Both the position numbers and the translations under genes were made by a program. Of a DNA stretch of 64,000 nucleotides, positions 8,181 through 17,786 are shown one piece after another; the first letter of the stretch is position 1, and every line of letters starts with the position of its first letter. The DNA is from Rhizobium sp. NFR07 (lineage in GTDB: Bacteria; Pseudomonadota; Alphaproteobacteria; Rhizobiales; Rhizobiaceae): contig NZ_FOKM01000011.1 in assembly GCF_900111905.1 (NCBI RefSeq), forward strand, positions 1 to 64,000, read 5' to 3'. The notes under the pieces were generated by a model. It worked only from the letters and a program-made list of their open reading frames with translations, ran no database searches and was not told where the DNA came from.

Positions 8181-9674
8181 ATGTCTGTAGAACTCGCCAT
8201 TTCCTTTGCCAAATCCGCGCCGCTCAAAAGCGCGCTTGCCATCCAGCTCAAGCTTGCCGGCGACCAGCCGGCTTCGGGTCTCGCAGAGGCGGATCCGCAA
8301 GGCATCGGCGCGCGCGCGGCCGGAATTTCCAAATTCACCGGCAAGGCGATGACGACGCTGGACGTGTTGGCGCCGCACGGTTCGGCTGCCGACCGCCTGC
8401 TGGTCATCGGTCTCGGCGAGCCCGATGCGCTGGTCGCCTATGACTGGCTGCGGGCGGGCGGAACGGCTGCCGCGGGGCTGAAGTCGATGAACAAGGCCGT
8501 CATCTTCCTCGATGTGCCTGGCCTCGATGTTACGCCGCAGCAGGCTGCAGATTTCGCCCTCGGCATGCTGCTCAGGGCCTACAGCTTCGATACCTACAAG
8601 TCGGCCAAGAAGAACGACAATGACGACAAGGAACCGAAGGCGGTCAGCGTCACCATCGTCACCGCGGATCATGCCGCGGCCAAGAAGGCCTTTGCCGGTG
8701 CCGGTGCGATCGCCGGTGGCGTGAACCTTGCCCGCGACCTCGTCAACCTGCCACCGAACGTGCTCGGCCCCGTCGAGTTCGCCGACAAGGCGAGAGAACT
8801 CGAAGCGCTCGGGATCGAGGTCGAGGTTCTGACCGAGAAGGAAATGAAGAAGCTCGGCATGGGTGCGCTTCTCGGCGTCGCCCAGGGTTCCGTTCGCCCG
8901 CCGCGGCTGGCGGTCATGCATTGGAAGGGCGGCAAGGCCAAGGACAAGCCGATCGCTTTCGTCGGCAAGGGCGTCGTCTTCGACACCGGCGGCATTTCCA
9001 TCAAACCGGGCGCCGGCATGGAGGACATGAAGGGCGACATGGGCGGCGCTGCCGCCGTCACCGGCCTCATGCACACGCTGGCTTCCCGCAAGGCCAAGGT
9101 CAATGCGATCGGCGTTATCGGCCTGGTCGAGAACATGCCGGACGGCAATGCCCAGCGTCCGGGCGACATCGTCACGTCAATGTCCGGCCAGACGATCGAG
9201 ATCATCAATACCGACGCCGAAGGGCGTCTGGTGCTGGGCGACGCGCTCTTCTACACCAAGGAGCGCTTCAAGCCGCTGTTCATGATCGACCTCGCGACGC
9301 TGACGGGCGCGGTTGTCGTGGCGCTCGGTAATATCCATGCAGGCCTGTTCTCCAACGACGACGCGCTTGCCGGAAGGCTGACCGAGGCTGGCGACGTCAC
9401 CTCGGAGAGGCTGTGGCGCATGCCGCTCGCCAAGGAATACGACAAGATCATCGACTCGCGCTTCGCCGACATGAAGAACAGCGGCGGCCGCCAGGCCGGC
9501 TCGATTACCGCGGCGCAGTTCCTCAAGCGCTTCGTCGGCGAGACGCCATGGGCGCATCTCGACATCGCCGCGACCGCGCTCAACTCGCCGCAGAACGAGA
9601 TCAACCAGTCCTGGGCATCCGGTTATGGCGTTCGCCTGCTGGACGAGCTCGTCCGGGCGAACTACGAGAGCTGA
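8181..9674 (+). CDS. pepA: Leucyl aminopeptidase PepA (M17 family)
   Basis: 497 residues, typical for M17. The C-terminal catalytic domain contains VVFDTGGISIKPGAGMEDMK, with the metal ligands and the lysine, and NTDAEGRLVLGDA, the family signature. The N-terminal domain (about 1-160) is less conserved, as usual. PepA is a cytoplasmic two-metal exopeptidase that removes N-terminal residues from peptides; in some bacteria it also binds DNA. The ATG at 8181 follows TTGGAG. Its stop overlaps the holC start by one base (TGATG), the usual pepA-holC pairing. Confidence 0.95.
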   Translation: MSVELAISFAKSAPLKSALAIQLKLAGDQPASGLAEADPQGIGARAAGISKFTGKAMTTLDVLAPHGSAADRLLVIGLGEPDALVAYDWLRAGGTAAAGLKSMNKAVIFLDVPGLDVTPQQAADFALGMLLRAYSFDTYKSAKKNDNDDKEPKAVSVTIVTADHAAAKKAFAGAGAIAGGVNLARDLVNLPPNVLGPVEFADKARELEALGIEVEVLTEKEMKKLGMGALLGVAQGSVRPPRLAVMHWKGGKAKDKPIAFVGKGVVFDTGGISIKPGAGMEDMKGDMGGAAAVTGLMHTLASRKAKVNAIGVIGLVENMPDGNAQRPGDIVTSMSGQTIEIINTDAEGRLVLGDALFYTKERFKPLFMIDLATLTGAVVVALGNIHAGLFSNDDALAGRLTEAGDVTSERLWRMPLAKEYDKIIDSRFADMKNSGGRQAGSITAAQFLKRFVGETPWAHLDIAATALNSPQNEINQSWASGYGVRLLDELVRANYES

Positions 9675-10123
9675 TGACCGAAGTTCTCTTCTACCACCTG
9701 ACCGAATCGAAGCTCGAGGATGCGCTGCCGGCGCTCCTCGAAAAGAGCGTCGAGCGCGGCTGGAAAGTGGTTGTCCAGACCAGTGACGAGGCCCGCCGCG
9801 ATCTGCTCGACGGTCATCTCTGGACCTTTCGCGAGGATAGTTTCCTGCCGCACGGCACCGATGGTGCACCTATGGCGGAAGCTCAGCCGGTCCTGCTGAC
9901 CACGGCCGGAGAGAACGTCAACGACGCCACAGTCCGCTTCATCGTCGACGGCGCCGCACCGCCGCCGCTCGACCCTTACGAACGGGTGGTCTTCATGTTC
10001 GACGGCTATGACCAGCAGCAGCTGGAAGGGGCGCGCTCGGAATGGAAGAAGCTCAAAGGCGAAGGCCACACGCTGACCTATTGGCAGCAGTCGCCGGAAG
10101 GTCGCTGGGTGAAGAAGGCCTGA
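9674..10123 (+). CDS. holC: DNA polymerase III subunit chi
   Basis: 149 residues beginning MTEVLFYHLTESKLEDALP, with conserved chi segments: KSVERGWKVVVQT, HLWTFREDSFLPHG and the C-terminal YERVVFMFDGYD. Chi with psi links single-stranded-DNA-binding protein to the clamp loader. I chose the ATG at 9674, which overlaps the pepA stop, because it gives exactly the family N-terminus; the frame is open further upstream inside pepA, but that has no resemblance to chi. It converges with the S9 peptidase 19 bases downstream. Confidence 0.93.
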   Translation: MTEVLFYHLTESKLEDALPALLEKSVERGWKVVVQTSDEARRDLLDGHLWTFREDSFLPHGTDGAPMAEAQPVLLTTAGENVNDATVRFIVDGAAPPPLDPYERVVFMFDGYDQQQLEGARSEWKKLKGEGHTLTYWQQSPEGRWVKKA

Positions 10124-10142
10124 GCCGCCTTCACCCAAGATC

Positions 10143-12185
10143 TTAATCCCGCATGATCGTCTGGCGCAGGAAGCTGTAGCCCATGGCGTGGCGGGCGGCC
10201 ATTTCGGCGGTGTCGCCGGCGCCGCCGTGGCCGCCTGTCCCATATTCACGGAAATAAGGTGTGTGGCCGGCGTCGATCAGCCGCTTGGCGAAACGGCGGG
10301 CATGCGAGGGGTGCACGCGGTCGTCGTTTGTCGAGCTGTCGACATAGATAGGCGGGTAGGTGATCTCGCTGTCGGGTTTCACCTGATGTAGCGGCGAATA
10401 GGTCAGCATGTAATTCAGATCTTCGGTGAGGTCCGGATTGCCGTATTCGTCCATCCAGGCCTTGCCGGCAGGGAAGAGGTGAAAGCGCGACATGTCGATG
10501 ACGGGCACTGACGTCCAGACGGCGCCGAAATCATTGGGGTAGCGCGTTGCCATGACGGCTGTGAGAAGGCCGCCATTGCTGCCGCCATTGCAGGCGATAC
10601 ATTCCGGTTTCGTGTAGCCGCGCGCGACGAGATCGCGGGCGACCGCAACGAAATCCTCGAATGCCTTGTGGCGGCCCTTGCCCTTGGCGACGGTGTGCCA
10701 GTCGGGACCGAGTTCGCCGCCGCCGCGGATATAGGCCTGGACGAAGCCGCCGCCCTGACCGAGCCACAAGCCGTATGCGCCGGAATAGACAGGCGACAGC
10801 GGCACCCCAAAGCCGCCATAGGCATACATCAGCACCGGCAGCTCGCCCTCGGTCCAGGTCTTCGGCAGGACGATATGGTAGGGCACTTTCGTGCCGTCTT
10901 CCGACGTGGCTTCGAGCAGTTCCGAATGCATTCCTTCGGCATCGAAATAGGCCGGCGAAGTGCCGATCGGCACCAGTTCATGCGTATCGCCGTGGTCGGT
11001 CAGATCGAGGCGGTAGGCGGTCGCGGGGAGCAGAAAACCCTGGCCGACGACGGTCAGGACTTCCTCGCCGAGCGTCAGGTCCGCGTCGAACAGGCGGAAG
11101 CTGACCGTCTGCAGGTCTTCGGGCAGAGGCATTTCCACTGGCGCCGGGTCCGGCTTGGTCAGGTCGACGAGGTAAAGCTTCGGCACCATCCGGTCGCTGA
11201 CGATGAATACGGCCCAGCTCTTCAGCAGCGTGAACTGCGACACCGACTGGCCGGGGTTGGGAGAGAACAGCACACGGGCGTTGGTCAGCGGTTCGGCGCC
11301 GAAAGGGTGGAAATCCTGCAGGATGAGCGTGCCGACCGGATAGCGCTCGTCGCTCTTGGCGCGCCAGATGGCATGCGTATGGTTGAGATCGCTGTCGGCT
11401 TCCCTCGGCAGGTCCAGCCGGCGGAGGCTGCCATCCGCACCTTTGACATGCAGGCTGCTCTTGCCGATCTCGTGGCCGGAGGTGAAAATCTCGATCTTGC
11501 CGTCGTCCGGCTTGCCGCCCCAGTAGAGCGGGTCGATGATGCTCGCAGTGCCGTAGATATCGCTTTTGTCGGCCTCGTAGAGGATCGGCGCGTTCTTCGG
11601 ATCGACGCCGCGCTTGAGGATGCGGCCGACGCGTGGCCAGCCGGAACGGGTGGCGGAAAACTCGTCGACGGAGCCGAAATAGGCAAGTTCGTCGGGGCCG
11701 AGCCATGTGGCATGGGCGCGTGCCGGCGGTGTGTCGAAACCGCCCTCGACGATGGTTTTCGTCTCGGTGTCGAATTCCAGCATGCGCAACTGGTCGGAGC
11801 CGCCGTCGGAAAGGATCAGAATGACGCGGGTCGGCTCATAGGGCGATGTGATGGCGCCGTTATAGATCCAGCGCTTGCCTTCCTGCCGACAGAATTCATC
11901 GAAATCAAAGACCGTTTCCCAGGCCGCATCGTGCCGTGGCGCCTGATCGGCGGCAAACCGACGCCAGAGACCGAGGGGATTGTCCTTCGAACGGTGGAAG
12001 TCGAACAGCCACTTGCCGCGACGGGTCGGGATGATCAGCCGGTCCTCGCGCTCTATCATTGCCTTGAGCGCATCGCGATCCTTCTCGAATTCCGGTGTCC
12101 TGAACTGCCGGTCCGACCTGTCGTTCTGCTCGGTCACGAAGGCGATCGTGTTGGGATCGTTGTCGGTTTCGAGAAACAGGTTCAT
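10143..12185 (-). CDS. Prolyl oligopeptidase family serine peptidase (S9A)
   Basis: 680 residues, the usual size for prolyl endopeptidases. The N-terminal two-thirds is a beta-propeller (for example VFDFDEFCRQEGKRWIYNG). The C-terminal alpha/beta-hydrolase domain begins near YHIVLPKTW. The catalytic serine is in CNGGSNGGLL, the aspartate in SSTNDDRVHPSHA, and the histidine in TGGHGGAGDT. No signal peptide is visible, so it is probably cytoplasmic and cleaves short peptides, often after proline. It is a single transcription unit by spacing, with about 180 bases to the ABC-F gene upstream. Confidence 0.9.
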   Translation of the reverse strand: MNLFLETDNDPNTIAFVTEQNDRSDRQFRTPEFEKDRDALKAMIEREDRLIIPTRRGKWLFDFHRSKDNPLGLWRRFAADQAPRHDAAWETVFDFDEFCRQEGKRWIYNGAITSPYEPTRVILILSDGGSDQLRMLEFDTETKTIVEGGFDTPPARAHATWLGPDELAYFGSVDEFSATRSGWPRVGRILKRGVDPKNAPILYEADKSDIYGTASIIDPLYWGGKPDDGKIEIFTSGHEIGKSSLHVKGADGSLRRLDLPREADSDLNHTHAIWRAKSDERYPVGTLILQDFHPFGAEPLTNARVLFSPNPGQSVSQFTLLKSWAVFIVSDRMVPKLYLVDLTKPDPAPVEMPLPEDLQTVSFRLFDADLTLGEEVLTVVGQGFLLPATAYRLDLTDHGDTHELVPIGTSPAYFDAEGMHSELLEATSEDGTKVPYHIVLPKTWTEGELPVLMYAYGGFGVPLSPVYSGAYGLWLGQGGGFVQAYIRGGGELGPDWHTVAKGKGRHKAFEDFVAVARDLVARGYTKPECIACNGGSNGGLLTAVMATRYPNDFGAVWTSVPVIDMSRFHLFPAGKAWMDEYGNPDLTEDLNYMLTYSPLHQVKPDSEITYPPIYVDSSTNDDRVHPSHARRFAKRLIDAGHTPYFREYGTGGHGGAGDTAEMAARHAMGYSFLRQTIMRD

Positions 12186-12366
12186 CGCGGTCTCCTCATG
12201 TCTTGGCTGCTTCTACCTAGGCATGGGAGAGGATGGTGGCAACCGACCCGATGGCGATTATGTCCTTTGTCATGCTTCGGCCCGTCCCGAGCATCCGCAA
12301 CGTCTCATTTGCTGCAACCTGGATAGATCCTTGGGACATGCCCGAGGATGACGATGGCGCTTGAGG

Positions 12367-14250
12367 CTATCCCGCCATCGCCTCTTCGTATTCCGCCGAG
12401 AGCAACAGCCATTCCTCTTCGGCGGCCGAAAGTTTTCCGGCGGCCTCGCCCCGTTCCTTGGCTTTCTGTGCCGCCTTGGCGGGTGCCTTTTCATAAAGCA
12501 CCGGGTCTGCAAGCTCTTTATCAAGACCCTGAATCAGCTTCTCAAGCTTGCCGGTCAAGGATTCGATTTCGTTGATCTTTTTCTTCAGCGGGGCGAGCGA
12601 TGCGCGCTTTTCGGCATTTGCCTTGCGCTGATCGGCCTTCGATGCCGTTTCGTCGGTCGCTTGTGCCTTGTCGTCCTTCTTGCGGCCCGATGCGATGATC
12701 AGGTCGCGATATTCTTCGAGGTCGCCATCGAAGGGTTTCACCGTGCCGTCACTGACCAGCCAGAGACGGTCGACGGTCGCCTCGATCAGGTGGCGGTCGT
12801 GCGAGATCAGGATGACGGCGCCGTCATAGTCGTTCAGCGCCTCGATCAGAGCCCGGCGGCTGTCTATGTCGAGATGGTTGGTCGGCTCGTCGAGGATCAG
12901 CAGATTCGGGGCATGGAATGCGGCGAGCCCCATCAGCAGGCGGGCCTTCTCGCCACCGGACAAGTCCTTGGCGGCGGTCGCCATCTTTTCGGTCGCCAGA
13001 CCCATCTGCGCGACGCGGGCCCGTACCTTCGCTTCCGGCGCATCCGGCATGAGCCGGCGGACGTGGTCGACGGGGGATTCGTTCGGGATCAGGTCGTCCA
13101 GCTGGTGCTGGGCGAAGAAGCCGATCGAGAGAGACGACGCGAGCTTCATCTCGCCGCCATCAAGCCCGAGCCGGCCGGAGATCAGCTTGGCGAAGGTCGA
13201 CTTGCCGTTGCCGTTGGAGCCGAGGAGCGCGATGCGATCGTCATTGTCGATGCGCAGGGTGATGTTCTTCAAGATCTGCTGGCCGGGCGTATACCCGACG
13301 CCGCCCTTGTTGATCGCCACGATCGGGGAGGCGGGCTGCTTTTCCGGTGTCGGGAAGGTGATCGGCTGGACGTGATCTTCCACCACGGCCGAAACGGTGC
13401 CCATGCGCTCCAGCGCCTTGATACGGCTCTGCGCCTGGCGGGCCTTGGAGGCCTTGTAGCGGAAGCGGTCGATATAGCTCTGGATATGTTTGCGGGCGGC
13501 GTCGCTCTTCGCCTTCGCCTTCATCTGCAATTCGTCCGCCTCAGCCTTCTGCCGTTCGAACTGGTCGTAGCCGCCGCGATAGAAGGTGAGCTTCTTCTGG
13601 TCGAGATGGACGATCGAATTGACCGCGTTGTTCAGCATGTCGCGGTCGTGGCTGATGACGATGACGGTATGCGGATAGCGCCGCACATAGTCTTCCAGCC
13701 ACATCGTGCCTTCGAGATCGAGATAGTTGGTCGGCTCGTCGAGCAGCAGCAGGTCGGGCTCGGCGAAAAGAACCGCCGCGAGCGCCACGCGCATGCGCCA
13801 GCCGCCGGAAAAGGACGAGGCGGGACGTAGCTGAGCTTCGGCATTGAAGCCGAGGCCGGCAAGGATGCTGGCCGCGCGCGCCTCGGCCGAATGGGCGTCG
13901 ATATCGACGAGGCGCATCTGGATTTCGGCGATGCGGTTCGGATCGGTCGCCGTCTCGGCTTCGGCCAGAAGTGCCGTGCGCTCCTTGTCGGCTGCCATGA
14001 CGATGGTGATCAGCGAATCTTCCGTGCCCGGCGCTTCCTGAGCCACCTGGCCGATGCGCGCCTGCTTCGGGATCGATACCGAGCCGCTTTCAGCCGCGAG
14101 GTCGCCGGTGATCACCCGGAACAGCGTTGACTTGCCGGCGCCGTTGCGGCCGACAAGGCCAGCCTTCGTGCCCGCCGGAAGCGTCACGCTGGCATGGTCG
14201 AGGAGGAGACGTCCGGCAATGCGGGCGGAAAGGTCGGTAATCGTGATCAT
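12367..14250 (-). CDS. ABC-F family ATP-binding protein (YheS/Uup type)
   Basis: 627 residues with two ABC ATPase domains and no membrane segments. The first has Walker A GLVGRNGAGKST and signature FSGGWRMRVALA. The linker is basic and helical (SDAARKHIQSYIDRFRYKAS). The second has Walker A LLGSNGNGKST and signature LSGGEKARLL. The C-terminal tail (APLKKKINEIES onwards) is a predicted coiled coil. ABC-F proteins act on ribosomes. I start at MITITDLSARIAG (14250), which matches the family; an upstream ATG at 14286 would add 12 residues of unrelated sequence. Confidence 0.9.
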   Translation of the reverse strand: MITITDLSARIAGRLLLDHASVTLPAGTKAGLVGRNGAGKSTLFRVITGDLAAESGSVSIPKQARIGQVAQEAPGTEDSLITIVMAADKERTALLAEAETATDPNRIAEIQMRLVDIDAHSAEARAASILAGLGFNAEAQLRPASSFSGGWRMRVALAAVLFAEPDLLLLDEPTNYLDLEGTMWLEDYVRRYPHTVIVISHDRDMLNNAVNSIVHLDQKKLTFYRGGYDQFERQKAEADELQMKAKAKSDAARKHIQSYIDRFRYKASKARQAQSRIKALERMGTVSAVVEDHVQPITFPTPEKQPASPIVAINKGGVGYTPGQQILKNITLRIDNDDRIALLGSNGNGKSTFAKLISGRLGLDGGEMKLASSLSIGFFAQHQLDDLIPNESPVDHVRRLMPDAPEAKVRARVAQMGLATEKMATAAKDLSGGEKARLLMGLAAFHAPNLLILDEPTNHLDIDSRRALIEALNDYDGAVILISHDRHLIEATVDRLWLVSDGTVKPFDGDLEEYRDLIIASGRKKDDKAQATDETASKADQRKANAEKRASLAPLKKKINEIESLTGKLEKLIQGLDKELADPVLYEKAPAKAAQKAKERGEAAGKLSAAEEEWLLLSAEYEEAMAG

Positions 14251-14329
14251 GGCGGCGGTTTTGGCCGAAACGCAACGCCAAGGCAAGAGATCGCGTCTTC
14301 AGACAGATGCTAAAGACGCGCTTCTTTCG

Positions 14330-15352
14330 CTATGATTTCAACGGCTGCCCGTGGATGACGACGCGTGTGCGTGGATTGGCCTTGGCAGTATCCGAAGCGG
14401 CGACCGCTTGCAGCCGCAACTGGTGGGGTGAAAACGCATCCGCCTTCATCGCCGCACCGATCATCAGGCTGATGCTATTGGAGCCGTCCGAGGCGGCGAA
14501 AACCAGGTTGTCGGCGATGGCGCCCGCAAGCCGATCGGCGATCGGCTTGATGCTTTCACGGGTGACGTCCCGGAACAGAAAGGCGAATTCGCCCTTGCCG
14601 ATGCGGGCGACGAAATCGTTCTTCTTGATCGTCTTGCGAAAGACGGCCGCTGCCTTCTTGACGATACGCTGGGCCGTCGCCTCGCCGAACTTGTCGGCGA
14701 GTTCGGCAATATCGGAGACGGCGACGAGCAGCAGCGCCGTGTCGTGGTGACCCTCGGTCGAATAGAGTCCTTCAAGTTCCTCCACGAAGGCGGCATGGTT
14801 CGGCAGGCCGGTCATCCGGTCGCGCAGCATAACGGCGCGGGTGGCGGACGTATCGCGTTCGGCTTCCAGAAGCTGGTTGGCACCGGTGAGGAGAGCTGCT
14901 TCCAGCTCCGTTTCGGCCACCACCGCGTCGGACAGGGAGACGCTCAGATATTCGATTTCGGCGAGGATATCGCGCGGGCCGGCGCCAGTATCTTCCCGCA
15001 GGCTGCGCGAGATCGCCTGCAGCACCTTGCTGAAGCCCTTCTTCTGCTCGGCCACCGTCGCCATCTTGTCGCGCAGTCCGGCCAGAAGGCGGATGTCGTG
15101 GTCACGGGATTTCGGCAGCGCCGAGGCGACGAAGCTTGGCAATTGGTAGCGGATGCCGATCTCGTCCAGCAGCCCCTGTCGCGGCGCGACGGGCAGGGCC
15201 GCAATCTCGCGGGACAGGGAGACATCGACGCCGGCAAGCGCCTCGTAGAAGAGTTCGTAATTGCGCGGCAGCCCGGCAATCTCGAGCCGGGCCATGTGCT
15301 GGCTTACCGCCTGCAATGTCTTGTCCTGCTGCTTGCGTACTGGCGTCGTCAT
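14330..15352 (-). CDS. GGDEF-domain protein with degenerate active site
   Basis: 340 residues. The N-terminal half (about 1-170) is helical with no recognised sensor domain. The GGDEF domain begins at RDRMTGLPNHAAF (near residue 180), which matches the usual D-x-LTGLPNR entry. The signature itself reads RIGKGEFAFLF instead of R-x-GGD/EEF (about residue 252). Losing the second glycine and the acidic metal ligand should abolish diguanylate cyclase activity, by analogy with studied enzymes; it may instead bind GTP or a partner. I prefer the ATG at 15352, which has AGGGG at good spacing, over the ATG two codons upstream. Confidence 0.82.
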   Translation of the reverse strand: MTTPVRKQQDKTLQAVSQHMARLEIAGLPRNYELFYEALAGVDVSLSREIAALPVAPRQGLLDEIGIRYQLPSFVASALPKSRDHDIRLLAGLRDKMATVAEQKKGFSKVLQAISRSLREDTGAGPRDILAEIEYLSVSLSDAVVAETELEAALLTGANQLLEAERDTSATRAVMLRDRMTGLPNHAAFVEELEGLYSTEGHHDTALLLVAVSDIAELADKFGEATAQRIVKKAAAVFRKTIKKNDFVARIGKGEFAFLFRDVTRESIKPIADRLAGAIADNLVFAASDGSNSISLMIGAAMKADAFSPHQLRLQAVAASDTAKANPRTRVVIHGQPLKS

Positions 15353-15496
15353 TCTCATCCCCTGCGTGTGGGTGTTTTGTCTGAGAGTGATTACGTCAGC
15401 ACGTTAACATTCGCTGAAATGCAGGCGTTCAGAGGCCAAATGAAGCCTGATTCATGCTACGTAGGGTTAAAGCCCGGTTCAGATCCAGCGTTTGCC

Positions 15497-15988
15497 CTAG
15501 TCGCGCAGGAAACTGATCATGTCGAGCACGACGGATGGCTTGCCGAGCGATGTCAGAATGGTGTGCACCTGCCCGCGGTGATGCGTCTGGTGGTTGAAGA
15601 CATGCGCGAGCATGCCGGCAAGCGGCTCGGTTACCGGCGTCGGTATTGTCACTGGCGTGTAGCTCACGATCCTGTCGAATGCTTGCGGGGTCAGCGATGC
15701 GGTCAGTTCGACGAAGCGCTGGTCCTCCGCGATGCGCGCCTCGCGCAGATCGGCAAGCTTTTCGAACAGGACGACATTCAGTTCTATCGGCGCCGTGCCG
15801 ACGCCGGTGATCCGCCTCAGCCATATGCGATCGGCGACGAGAAGGTGGTTCAGCGTCCGGTGCGCCGAGCCGAAGAAGGCGCCGCGATCTTCTCTGTATT
15901 CATCCTCGGAAAGGCCTGCGCAGGCATCGTAGATGCGCAGATTGGCCCAGTTGTTGTAACCGGCGAGCATCTGGAAATGGCGTTGCAT
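15497..15988 (-). CDS. DinB family protein (putative metal-dependent four-helix protein)
   Basis: 163 residues starting MQRHFQMLAGYNNWANLRIY, the typical DinB beginning (Y-N-x-W-A-N). The three DinB metal-ligand histidine positions appear in RTLNHLLVADRIW and HVFNHQTHHRGQVHTIL. The family includes thiol-dependent transferases and damage-induced proteins, so the exact reaction is open. The ATG at 15988 follows GGGAG; an open frame extends upstream but shows no family resemblance. It is divergent from the GST at 16137. Confidence 0.85.
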   Translation of the reverse strand: MQRHFQMLAGYNNWANLRIYDACAGLSEDEYREDRGAFFGSAHRTLNHLLVADRIWLRRITGVGTAPIELNVVLFEKLADLREARIAEDQRFVELTASLTPQAFDRIVSYTPVTIPTPVTEPLAGMLAHVFNHQTHHRGQVHTILTSLGKPSVVLDMISFLRD

Positions 15989-16136
15989 CGGCTTCTCCCT
16001 TGGTTGTCCCCTTCGATTACCGTCTACAGCAAGCCGCAATATGCAGGTGTGATGCAATCCATGAAATCTTCTGACTGGATTGCCGCCGCATTCGCCATCA
16101 TCATACCCGACCGACCGGTTTATCAGGAGAGCTCCC

Positions 16137-16829
16137 ATGACCACCCGTATCCTTTATTCGCTCTGTGGAGCGGACGAGAGCCGGCCTTTCTCGCCCCATT
16201 GCTGGAAAGTCGTGCTGGCATTAAAGCACAAGGGGCTGGAATTCGAGGAGAGGCCGACGCCATTTACCCAGATTCCGGATCTCGAGGGTGGTTTTTCCAA
16301 GACCGTGCCGATCCTGAGGGATGGCAACGAACTGATCCGCGACAGTTTCGACATCGCGCTCTATCTTGAGGAGCGTTATCCGAACCGGCCGACATTATTC
16401 GGCGGCGAGGGCGGCAAGGCGCTCTCCCGCTTTGTCGAGCGATTTTCGCAAAGCATCGTTCATCCCGCGGTCACGGGTATCGCGGTCGCTGATATCCACG
16501 ACATGCTGGACGAGACGGACCAGATCTATTTCCGCACATCCCGCGAGAAGTTTCTGGGTAAAACGCTCGAGGACATGCGCTCGGGGCGAGAGGCCGCAGT
16601 CTCCGCATTTGCGGCAAAGCTGGAGCCGGTACGGCAGACGCTCGCGCATCAGGACTTCGTCGGGGGCGACGGACCGCTGTTTGCCGACTACATCCTGTTC
16701 GGCGCGCTGCAGTGGATGCGGATCACGACAGGAGCCAAGGTCTTTGCCCCAGATGACCCCGTCGGCCTGTGGTTCGAGCGCTGCCTCGACCTGCATGACG
16801 GCGTCGGTCGAAGTGTGACGGCGGCGTGA
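16137..16829 (+). CDS. Glutathione S-transferase family protein
   Basis: 230 residues. The thioredoxin-like N-terminal domain includes YSLCGADESRPFSPHCWKV, the cis-proline region FSKTVPILRDG, and the glutathione-binding DSFDIALYLEERYP (about 70-84). An all-helical C-terminal domain follows. The CxxxxxxFSPHCWK arrangement resembles the SspA/beta-etherase-like GST branch (compare LigE/LigF), but the substrate cannot be told. I start at the ATG 16137 (MTTRILYSL), preceded by AGGAG; earlier in-frame codons add unrelated residues. Confidence 0.85.
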   Translation: MTTRILYSLCGADESRPFSPHCWKVVLALKHKGLEFEERPTPFTQIPDLEGGFSKTVPILRDGNELIRDSFDIALYLEERYPNRPTLFGGEGGKALSRFVERFSQSIVHPAVTGIAVADIHDMLDETDQIYFRTSREKFLGKTLEDMRSGREAAVSAFAAKLEPVRQTLAHQDFVGGDGPLFADYILFGALQWMRITTGAKVFAPDDPVGLWFERCLDLHDGVGRSVTAA

Positions 16830-16910
16830 AATTGCCCAAACCCCCTTGTTTCCGGCGAAAGGGGCGGGTAGATACCGCCCACTTTCCCAATGGAACAAGG
16901 AATTCTGACA

Positions 16911-17333
16911 ATGGCGATTGAACGCACCTTCTCGATGATCAAGCCGGACGCCACCAAGCGCAACCTGACCGGCGCCATCACCAAGGTATTCGAAGACAAC
17001 GGCCTGCGCATCATCGCCTCCAAGCGCGTATGGATGTCCAAGCGCGAAGCCGAAGGCTTCTACGCCGTTCACAAGGAACGTCCTTTCTTCGGCGAACTGG
17101 TTGAAGGCATGACCTCCGGCCCGACCATCGTTCAGGTCCTGGAAGGCGAAAACGCCATCCTGAAGAACCGCGAAATCATGGGCGCCACCAACCCGGCAAA
17201 CGCCGACGAGGGCACGATCCGCAAGCAGTTCGCCCTGTCGATCGGCGAAAACTCGGTTCACGGTTCGGATGCTCCGGAAACCGCCGTTCAGGAAATCGCC
17301 TACTGGTTCGCTGAAACCGAAATCGTTGGCTAA
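16911..17333 (+). CDS. ndk: Nucleoside diphosphate kinase
   Basis: 140 residues, exactly the usual bacterial length. It transfers the gamma-phosphate of ATP to NDPs through a phosphohistidine. The catalytic loop NPANADEGTIRKQFALSI and IGENSVHGSD are intact, with His117 as the phospho-acceptor. MAIERTFSMIKPDATKRN is the classic N-terminus. The ATG at 16911 is preferred over an in-frame ATG at 16890. A hairpin (GGGCGG-N7-CCGCCC at about 16862-16880) lies in the leader, and a strong terminator follows the gene. Confidence 0.97.
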   Translation: MAIERTFSMIKPDATKRNLTGAITKVFEDNGLRIIASKRVWMSKREAEGFYAVHKERPFFGELVEGMTSGPTIVQVLEGENAILKNREIMGATNPANADEGTIRKQFALSIGENSVHGSDAPETAVQEIAYWFAETEIVG

Positions 17334-17362
17334 TCGGCGGTTGCCATAAGCTGAGATTTGAG

Positions 17363-17390
17363 AGGCCGGTGCGAAAGCACCGGCCTTTTT
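17363..17390 (+). terminator. Rho-independent terminator after ndk
   Basis: Perfect 10-base stem AGGCCGGTGC, loop GAAA, GCACCGGCCT, followed by TTTT. It lies 30 bases after the ndk stop, in the right orientation. Confidence 0.92.
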
Positions 17391-17518
17391 CGTTGCGCCT
17401 GCAAGCGGTGAACCGGTGGGGCCATCTCAGATTGATGCAAAAAAATCTGATAGGGACTTGATGAAACGCACCTTGGTAAGTTCATTAGTTGCTAATTGAT
17501 TCCAAGGAGATATTTAAA

Positions 17519-17770
17519 ATGTTGAGTGGCATGACCGAGTTCGAGCGCAACGCCTTTGTGGAGAGGATCAGCGCCACGGCCATTGCCAATCAGGCCTTTT
17601 TGAAGTGTTCCATCAGCGGCAATCCGATCACGATCGACAACGTCATTTCCTATGTCGGCGATTTCATCGATCCGGCAAATCCGCATCTGCAGGACCTGAT
17701 CGAGAAGATCGGCAACGCCATCGATGAGGTCTTTGCGGCAGCACCTCCGCATCTGCAGGTGAAGGGCTAG
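17519..17770 (+). CDS. Small hypothetical protein
   Basis: 83 residues from an ATG at 17519, preceded by an excellent ribosome site (CCAAGGAGA, 17502-17510). The sequence MLSGMTEFERNAFVERISA, with an acidic helical remainder and a single Cys (KCSISGNP), matches no family I know. It has no signal peptide or membrane segment. Upstream, at 17427-17450, is a 7-base inverted repeat (TCAGATT-N10-AATCTGA) that could be part of its promoter. It converges with the lipoprotein gene 16 bases downstream. Confidence 0.7.
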   Translation: MLSGMTEFERNAFVERISATAIANQAFLKCSISGNPITIDNVISYVGDFIDPANPHLQDLIEKIGNAIDEVFAAAPPHLQVKG

Positions 17771-17786
17771 GCACTTCCTGTCGGCG

